Shown in pieces: positions 6,734 to 10,462 of a stretch of 10,462 bases of DNA (position 1 is the first letter of the stretch; every line of letters starts with the position of its first letter). The position numbers and the translations under genes are program-made. The stretch comes from Treponema sp. (lineage in GTDB: Bacteria; Spirochaetota; Spirochaetia; Treponematales; Breznakiellaceae): NCBI GenBank assembly GCA_031263435.1, contig JAISFT010000019.1, positions 1 to 10,462 of the forward strand, given 5' to 3'. The notes under the pieces are model-generated. The model was not told the origin of the DNA. It made no database searches and saw nothing but the letters and a program-made list of their open reading frames with translations.

Positions 6734-6754
6734 GCGCCGGGTCCTGTCCGGCGC
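6734..6754 (-). promoter_or_regulatory. Hairpin in the leader of the sugar operon
   Basis: GCGCCGG (6734-6740) and CCGGCGC (6748-6754) form a perfect 7-bp GC stem with a 7-base loop, about 75 bases before the first permease start on the minus strand. On that strand six T residues come before the stem rather than after it, so it is not a terminator. It may shield the mRNA or pause polymerase. Confidence 0.4.
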
Positions 6755-6809
6755 AAAAAATGCACATCGTCTAAATTAAGAGAATCGGATTATTGGTAAA
6801 ACGGGAGTA

Positions 6810-6965
6810 TCAACAGCGGACGGAAATATCAATGTCAATGAACCGGGGCAGATACCTGATGGTGTAATGGATATACTGCATCATACAGTAATGCTCCCGC
6901 GAAGGAGTATCGCAGAAACGCGGGTGAAACATGCATGAGGAATTTATATAAGAAACGTATTCCAT
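6810..6965 (-). CDS. Small leader ORF of 51 codons, unrecognised
   Basis: An ATG at 6965 follows AGAAGG with 6-base spacing and lies about 20 bases after the -10 box of the strongest minus-strand promoter. The ORF runs 51 codons to TGA at 6810. The product is rich in Tyr, His, Arg and Cys (C11, C18, C27, C51), with FHPRFCDTPSREHY at 13-26 and LPRFIDIDISVRC at the end. It has no signal peptide or membrane span. The same frame stays open for 12 more codons past the TGA, so it could be the decayed start of a longer gene, such as a regulator, rather than a true short gene. I do not recognise the family. It lies upstream of the sugar operon on the same strand and would share its transcript. Confidence 0.35.
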   Translation of the reverse strand: MEYVSYINSSCMFHPRFCDTPSREHYCMMQYIHYTIRYLPRFIDIDISVRC

Positions 6966-6983
6966 GCGCTACCTTCTGGACTT

Positions 6984-7012
6984 ATCATAGATCGGCATTT
7001 CTTTTCTGTCAA
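6984..7012 (-). promoter_or_regulatory. Strong sigma-70 promoter for the sugar operon
   Basis: On the minus strand, a perfect TTGACA (7012-7007) is followed after exactly 17 bases by TATGAT (6989-6984), 5 of 6 to consensus. A tract of five A and five T residues (7014-7023) lies directly upstream and could act as an UP element. Transcription should start near 6977, giving a leader of about 318 bases before the first permease, long enough for a small ORF or a regulatory RNA structure. Confidence 0.7.
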
Positions 7013-7118
7013 GAAAAATTTTTGGCGGCCCCCGGAATTTTGGCAGAAAACCCTGACACAAACCTGCCCGCCCGCAAAGAACGCTCAGGACGCCGGGAGG
7101 GATGCAAGGACCTTTGAC

Positions 7119-7157
7119 AAAAAAAGCCGCCGCCGAAAGGAGGAAAACGGCGGCGGC
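7119..7157 (-). terminator. Rho-independent terminator for the NlpC/P60 gene
   Basis: GCCGCCGCCG (7126-7135) and CGGCGGCGGC (7148-7157) form a perfect 10-bp stem with a 12-base loop. Seven A residues at 7119-7125 read as a T-tract on the minus strand. It lies about 150 bases beyond the stop codon of the NlpC/P60 gene and just before the sugar-operon promoter, so it insulates the two minus-strand units. Confidence 0.85.
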
Positions 7158-7265
7158 ATGGAAGAAAAGGAGAACATCAGGAAGAAGCGTTTCTACATAC
7201 TACAAACCCCGCCACCGGGACATGGTTACATACAAAGCAACAAATTCACAAAAGCCCGGCTGGAA

Positions 7266-7300
7266 GCCCGCCGGGAGGCCCGGCCGGGAGCCCGGCGGGC
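7266..7300. repeat. GC-rich inverted repeat after the NlpC/P60 stop codon
   Basis: GCCCGCCGGG (7266-7275) and CCCGGCGGGC (7291-7300) form a perfect 10-bp stem. The 15-base loop contains another palindrome, CCCGGCCGGG. It begins 5 bases after the stop codon on the minus strand and lacks a T-tract, so it may protect the 3' end of the message ahead of the true terminator. It resembles the palindromes near 8700-9510 in style. The stretch 7158-7265 shows nothing else. Confidence 0.55.
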
Positions 7301-7305
7301 GGGCC

Positions 7306-8589
7306 TCAAAGTGCCCAGGTGTAGCGGATACCGGTGGAAAACCTTATACCCGCGCTCATATCGGCGTTCCAGTCGGACGCCGATCCCGGAACGCTGTAAT
7401 AGGACTGCCAGGCCAACTCCCCGTAAAGGTCCAAATTGCCCTTGCTAATCGGGAAGGAGAAGGGGGCCAGGGTGATTCCCGCGGCCCCAAACCAGGAATT
7501 CCCCCCCGTATAGAGCCGGTCTCCCGTTTGCAGCTTCATGGCCGGGCTGCCCATAGACAAGGCAGGACCGGCAAAAAACCGCAGTTTGTCGTCAAAACCC
7601 AGGGAAAAGGTAAAGGAAATCCTGAATACCCCCAGGGCATCGTCCCATTCGGGGCGGACCTCAAAGCCGGGCAGCAGAGTCTGCCCAAGGACAAGCCCTT
7701 TCCAGGCAAAACGGCCCTGGGCCGCAGTACCCCTGATAGGATTCTTCCGCTCCATAAAGCCGCTCCAGGTGGGGGCAAAGGCAAAACCCACCATAAAACC
7801 CTTCCCCCTCAGGGCCGTTTCCCATATACCGGGGCCCTTCGGAGCCTCTGGGGCCTTCGAATCCCCGGAACTTCCCGCGGCCATGCTCCCGGCCCCCCTG
7901 CCGCCGGTGGAACTGCTGCCAGCCCCCCCGCTGCCCGCGGAACTGCCGCCGGTGGAACTAGCGGAAACTGCGCCTCCCCCCCCGGCCGTGCCACTACCAG
8001 CAGCTCCTCCCCTGGCGATCCCCTCCCCCGCAGGGCCGGAACTCCGGGCCTCAGGGGGGGAAGACAGCTCCGGCAGCGCCCTGCCGGCCCCGGCAAAGGT
8101 CCTTCGCCAATAGGATTCATCCAGAGCAGAGTAAATAACCCCCGTCTTCGGCCCGTCAGAGGCAGAATGGATAAAGCGCCCTTCCCCAACGTAGATCCCC
8201 GCATGGGAAATACCGGCACCCGTGGTAATAAAAAAGACCAGATCTCCGGGCTGCAGGGAACTTTCGCCGATCTTTTCCGTCCAGTTGTACAGGGCAGAAG
8301 TGGTCCTGGGAACCGAAACCCCAAGGGAATCCTTAAAACTCGCGTAGATTAGCCCCGAACAGTCCACCCCACTCCTGTCTATCCCCCCGTGACGGTAGGG
8401 AGCCCCCTGGTAAGTATCCGCCGCAGCAAGGAGCTTGTTCCGGGCCTCAAGAACAGCGCCGGCATACTCCCCCCTGCCCGCCAGAACGACACGACCATCC
8501 AGAGGAGGGTCCCCAAACAGCGCCGGACCCCGGAGAAAGAAGAGGAATCCCGCAAGACAGATATGAAAAAAAACAAGGGACTTTGCCAT
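7306..8589 (-). CDS. Exported NlpC/P60 hydrolase fused to a beta-barrel-like domain
   Basis: This 427-residue protein has an apparent signal sequence (MAKSLVFFHICLAGFLFFLRG, then PALFG). The NlpC/P60 domain (about 45-170) has catalytic C77 in VDCSGL, H129 in SHAGIYVG and H141 in FIHS. This family cleaves peptidoglycan stem peptides. A linker of almost only Gly, Ser, Ala and Thr spans about 175-245. The C-terminal 170 residues show alternating hydrophobic strands (for example FMVGFAFAPTW, GVFRISFTFSLGF, LRFFAGPALSMG) and end in GIRYTWAL, as in outer-membrane barrel proteins. I take the ATG at 8589 because the signal sequence begins there; an in-frame ATG at 8634 with AAGGGG 11 bases upstream adds 15 residues. 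The barrel assignment is an inference from strand pattern. It forms its own transcription unit with a terminator at 7119-7157. Confidence 0.82.
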   Translation of the reverse strand: MAKSLVFFHICLAGFLFFLRGPALFGDPPLDGRVVLAGRGEYAGAVLEARNKLLAAADTYQGAPYRHGGIDRSGVDCSGLIYASFKDSLGVSVPRTTSALYNWTEKIGESSLQPGDLVFFITTGAGISHAGIYVGEGRFIHSASDGPKTGVIYSALDESYWRRTFAGAGRALPELSSPPEARSSGPAGEGIARGGAAGSGTAGGGGAVSASSTGGSSAGSGGAGSSSTGGRGAGSMAAGSSGDSKAPEAPKGPGIWETALRGKGFMVGFAFAPTWSGFMERKNPIRGTAAQGRFAWKGLVLGQTLLPGFEVRPEWDDALGVFRISFTFSLGFDDKLRFFAGPALSMGSPAMKLQTGDRLYTGGNSWFGAAGITLAPFSFPISKGNLDLYGELAWQSYYSVPGSASDWNADMSAGIRFSTGIRYTWAL

Positions 8590-8607
8590 ATCTTCTGTAT
8601 CGGCACA

Positions 8608-8643
8608 TTTTCCCGGAAGCCAATCCCGTAACATCCGGGAAAA
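8608..8643 (-). promoter_or_regulatory. Hairpin around the upstream start codon of the NlpC/P60 gene
   Basis: TTTTCCCGG (8608-8616) pairs with CCGGGAAAA (8635-8643), leaving an 18-base loop. On the minus-strand message the loop holds the ATG at 8634, while the ATG at 8589 lies just past the stem. Folding would disfavour the upstream start, in agreement with the signal-peptide evidence. It could also regulate translation. Confidence 0.4.
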
Positions 8644-8702
8644 GTCCCCTTCATCTTACGGGCGCAGCCACAGGGTAGACGCACAGGAATTCTTGTTCTT
8701 CT

Positions 8703-8906
8703 TTTTTGGGCGCATCCCCTCCGTGCCTTCGAACCTGCGGTTCAGGCACTCCGGGGACCGGGCTTTCCGGGGTTCCGCTTCGCTCCATTCTTTGCACCTG
8801 GCGGTGCAAAGAACGCGCAGGCCCTCCGGGTCTGCGCGCCCCTCCAATCCCTTGCGCGGGCGAAAGCCTTCGGCTTTCGCCTTGCCCGGGTGGAGACTTT
8901 TTCTCC
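8703..8906 (-). repeat. Composite palindromic repeat, copy A
   Basis: Read on the minus strand from 8906, constant blocks alternate with hairpins. The order is GGAGA/TCTCC (8892-8906), CAAGGC, a GAAAGCC-gaa-GGCTTTC tip, GCCCGCGCAAGGGATTG (8861-8845), a GCGCAG..CTGCGC hairpin (8815-8837), an 11-bp TTCTTTGCACC hairpin (8788-8813), CGGAAAGCCCGGTCCCCG (8769-8752), a nested GTGCCT/GAACC hairpin (8723-8749) and GGGGATGCGCCCAAAAA (8719-8703). Copy B repeats the constant blocks in the same order on the other strand. No protein is encoded. It resembles non-autonomous palindromic repeats, but no transposase is present in the window. Confidence 0.65.
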
Positions 8907-9163
8907 GTTATAGCGGCAACAAACAGATGATATACGCTTTTATGTGTTTATCGTGGCCCGCAGGGCTCCTGCATTTACTTTTGTATCAAAGGTCCGTAGC
9001 GCCTCTCGTTTTGTCTAACAGGGTTTTATACCAAGTTTAACAATTAAGCATTATAAAAAAATAGCAGCGGATTCGGTGGAAAAAAGCGCCGCTTTGCCAA
9101 GGCCAAATGGCGATAGCCGGCCGGCATGGATGCCGAACCAAAACGCGTAGCGTTTTGGTTTCC
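8907..9163. repeat. Gene-free centre between the repeat copies, with extra palindromes
   Basis: The first 175 bases (8907-9082) are AT-rich, and I see no gene, convincing promoter or repeat in them. The rest is palindromic: AAAGC-gcc-GCTTT (9083-9095), CGGCAT-gg-ATGCCG (9122-9135) and an 11-bp AACCAAAACGC-gta-GCGTTTTGGTT (9136-9160). CCAAGGCCAAAT at 9097-9108 recurs exactly at 9190-9201 inside copy B, which suggests a further partial unit of the same repeat. Confidence 0.5.
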
Positions 9164-9513
9164 GGAGTTTGGGGCTTTGCCCCAAACTCCCAAGGCCAAA
9201 TAGCTTCGCTATTTGGCCCGCGCAAGGGATTGCAGCGGAAATACCGCAGACCCCCCCAGCCATTAGCCATCCTATATCTCCTCCTCTGTAAAGACCCGCC
9301 TAGGTGTACAGGGGGGCTGGGGAAGAGACCGGGAAAATATTTGGAATTCCCTGCCGTAGCGTATCGTAGATACGAAGTATCGGAGATAGCGGAGGCAGAC
9401 TCTACAAGCATTTTCCCGGGATTTTTCCCAGCCCCGCTATACACATATTGGATGGGTCGAGGAATTGAAGCGGAAAGCCCGGTCCCCGCCTATGGCGGGG
9501 ATGCGCCCAAAAA
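9164..9513 (+). repeat. Composite palindromic repeat, copy B
   Basis: Read on the plus strand, this has the same constant blocks as copy A. The order is a 12-bp GGAGTTTGGGGC hairpin (9164-9190), CAAGGC, a CAAATAGC-ttc-GCTATTTG tip, GCCCGCGCAAGGGATTG (9216-9232), GCGG-aaata-CCGC (9235-9247), CGGAAAGCCCGGTCCCCG (9471-9488), CCCCGCC-tat-GGCGGGG (9484-9500) and GGGGATGCGCCCAAAAA (9497-9513). It is longer than copy A because of about 220 bases holding a large imperfect hairpin (9313-9435). Flanks are identical while hairpin tips differ. No reading frame here looks like a gene. Confidence 0.65.
9313..9435. repeat. Large imperfect hairpin with nested mini-palindromes, inside copy B
   Basis: The outer arms 9313-9338 and 9410-9435 pair imperfectly: GGGGCTGGG with CCCAGCCCC, and CCGGGAAAAT with ATTTTCCCGG. 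The inside holds CTGCC (9351-9355) / GGCAG (9394-9398), CGTATC-gta-GATACG (9360-9374) and TATC-gga-GATA (9378-9388). The repeated use of 3-base loops matches the other hairpins of this region. Confidence 0.55.
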
Positions 9514-9537
9514 CAAAAAAATGGAAATTTCCCTGCG

Positions 9538-9566
9538 TTGACAGGACCGGGGCGGTGTAGTATAAA
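9538..9566 (+). promoter_or_regulatory. Near-consensus sigma-70 promoter for larE
   Basis: A perfect TTGACA (9538-9543), a 17-base spacer and TATAAA (9561-9566) lie 72 bases before the larE start and only 25 bases after repeat copy B. The predicted transcription start is near 9573. This suggests larE begins its own transcript and is strongly expressed, unless the repeat reduces it. Confidence 0.8.
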
Positions 9567-9572
9567 CCCCCC

Positions 9573-9589
9573 AGCGGCATGAAGCCGCT
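9573..9589 (+). promoter_or_regulatory. 5'-end hairpin of the larE message
   Basis: AGCGGC (9573-9578) and GCCGCT (9584-9589) form a 6-bp stem with an ATGAA loop at the predicted first bases of the transcript. Such 5'-terminal hairpins commonly protect mRNA from decay. No riboswitch aptamer is recognisable in the 65-base leader. Confidence 0.5.
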
Positions 9590-9637
9590 TCCTTTCGGAG
9601 ATGAACTCCCTCTTAGTGAATCGACACGGGGGAATAC

Positions 9638-10453
9638 ATGGATATTGATGAAAAATACCGGCGTCTTTTGGAGATTATCTCCACCCGGGAAAGCGCCGCG
9701 GTTGCCTTTTCCGGCGGGGTGGACAGCAGTTTTCTCTGCTATGCGGCGGTGGCGGCTCTGGGGGCCGGGGCCATTGCGGTAACGATTGTTTCCCCCATGC
9801 TCCCCAGGTCGGAGATCGACAGCGCCGCTGCCATTGCCCGCAAGATAGGCATCCGCCACGTCCTGGTGGAGGAAGGGGAGATTGATGAGGAAGTGGCGGC
9901 GAACCCCCGGGAACGCTGCTATTTTTGCAAAAAAATAGAATTCGGCGCCATTCTTGCGGCGGCACAGGAGCGGGGAATCCGGACGGTCCTGGACGGCTCC
10001 AACCTGGATGACCTGGGGGATTACCGGCCGGGGCTGAAGGCCCTGGAGGAACTGCACATCACAAGCCCCCTGCGGGAGGCGGGTCTGACCAAGGCCGATA
10101 TCCGCCTGCTGTCCCGGCGCTTTGATCTGCCCACCTGGGACAAGCCCGCGTTTGCCTGCCTTGCCTCCCGTATCCCCTACGGGGAACGGATCGACAAGGA
10201 CAAGCTGGCCCGTATCGAGAAGGCGGAAGATATGCTCCGGGCCGCCGGGTTCCGCCAGTTCCGGGTCCGATCCCACGGGGACATTGCCCGCATCGAAGTG
10301 GCCCCCGGGGAACGGCGGAAATTTTTTGACGAAGAAACCCTGGACTCCCTTTCCCGGTCCCTGAAATCCTGCGGTTTTTTGTACGCTGCCTTTGAGATGG
10401 AGGGCTACGCCATGGGGAACATGAACCGGACCCTGGCCGCGGCCGGGCTGTGA
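9638..10453 (+). CDS. larE: ATP-dependent sacrificial sulfur transferase LarE
   Basis: This 271-residue cytoplasmic enzyme of the PP-loop ATPase family adds sulfur to the pyridine dicarboxylate precursor of the nickel-pincer nucleotide cofactor of lactate racemase-type (LarA) enzymes. The PP-loop is SGGVDSS (25-31). Other family motifs are VSPMLPRSEI (51-60), LDGSNLDDLGDYRPG (118-132), SPLREAGLTKADIR (143-156) and KPAFACLASRIPYG (169-182). It has cysteines at C94 and C97 (RCYFCKK) plus C174 (ACLASR). This three-cysteine set is that of LarE forms known to carry a [4Fe-4S] cluster, rather than the single sacrificial cysteine type. GGGGGA lies 5 bases before the ATG. Length is normal. No larA, larB or larC is visible; they could lie beyond the window's right edge. 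Confidence 0.92.
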   Translation: MDIDEKYRRLLEIISTRESAAVAFSGGVDSSFLCYAAVAALGAGAIAVTIVSPMLPRSEIDSAAAIARKIGIRHVLVEEGEIDEEVAANPRERCYFCKKIEFGAILAAAQERGIRTVLDGSNLDDLGDYRPGLKALEELHITSPLREAGLTKADIRLLSRRFDLPTWDKPAFACLASRIPYGERIDKDKLARIEKAEDMLRAAGFRQFRVRSHGDIARIEVAPGERRKFFDEETLDSLSRSLKSCGFLYAAFEMEGYAMGNMNRTLAAAGL

Positions 10454-10462
10454 TGGGGTCCC

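Noticed and set aside
6660..6767. 36-residue N-terminal extension of the first permease
   Set aside because: It is cysteine-rich, spans a GC hairpin and lacks a good ribosome binding site, whereas the ATG at 6659 has AAAGGA at 6 bases.
7102..8352. Long plus-strand open frame of 416 codons opposite the NlpC/P60 gene
   Set aside because: It is rich in Pro, Arg and Gly, shows no recognisable domain, and runs through a terminator stem and the antisense of a clear gene. It is a product of high GC content.
9037..9444. Minus-strand open frame of 135 codons in the repeat region
   Set aside because: It consists of translated palindromes, with no start signal or recognisable protein features.
8703..9513. 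CRISPR array
   Set aside because: The repeated blocks are not regularly spaced direct repeats. They form one inverted pair with palindromic spacers, and no cas gene is present.
9601..9648. 15-codon leader peptide overlapping the larE start
   Set aside because: GGAG abuts its ATG with no spacing and no attenuator structure follows.

Overview
The window looks like part of a spirochaete chromosome, probably a host-associated Treponema-type lineage. This rests on overall gene style: an LplA/LplB/YtcP-type sugar importer with no ATPase beside it, a solute-binding protein with an atypical signal peptide, and intergenic DNA full of palindromes. No marker gene fixes the taxonomy, so this is an inference.

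Layout. Positions 1-1331 (+ strand) hold a shortened Uma2-family nuclease-like gene and a small overlapping gene pair that resembles a toxin-antitoxin module. Positions 1332-1616 hold no protein gene. They do hold a 13-bp palindrome, a sigma-70-like promoter and a hairpin with a T-tract, which together could make a small RNA of about 76 nt. Positions 1617-6659 (- strand) form a five-gene operon. In transcription order it encodes two sugar ABC permeases, an extracellular solute-binding protein, a ThuA-like protein and a xylose-isomerase-like TIM-barrel protein. A strong minus-strand promoter at 6984-7012 lies about 320 bases upstream, and an unrecognised 51-codon ORF sits between it and the first permease. 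Positions 7306-8589 (- strand) encode an exported NlpC/P60 hydrolase joined by a Gly/Ser/Ala linker to a beta-barrel-like C-terminal domain, followed by a clear rho-independent terminator. Positions 8644-9537 hold no gene. They carry two inverted copies of a composite palindromic repeat that share constant blocks in the same order but differ in their hairpin tips. Positions 9638-10453 (+ strand) encode LarE behind a near-consensus promoter.

How the genes work together. The binding protein captures a saccharide outside the membrane, and the two permeases import it using an ATPase encoded elsewhere. The ThuA-like and isomerase-like proteins probably act on the imported sugar, perhaps through a keto-sugar. 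Hairpins on both sides of the binding-protein gene may raise its mRNA level relative to its neighbours. The other genes appear independent of this operon. The most unusual features are the paired composite repeat, the NlpC/P60-barrel fusion and the candidate small RNA.
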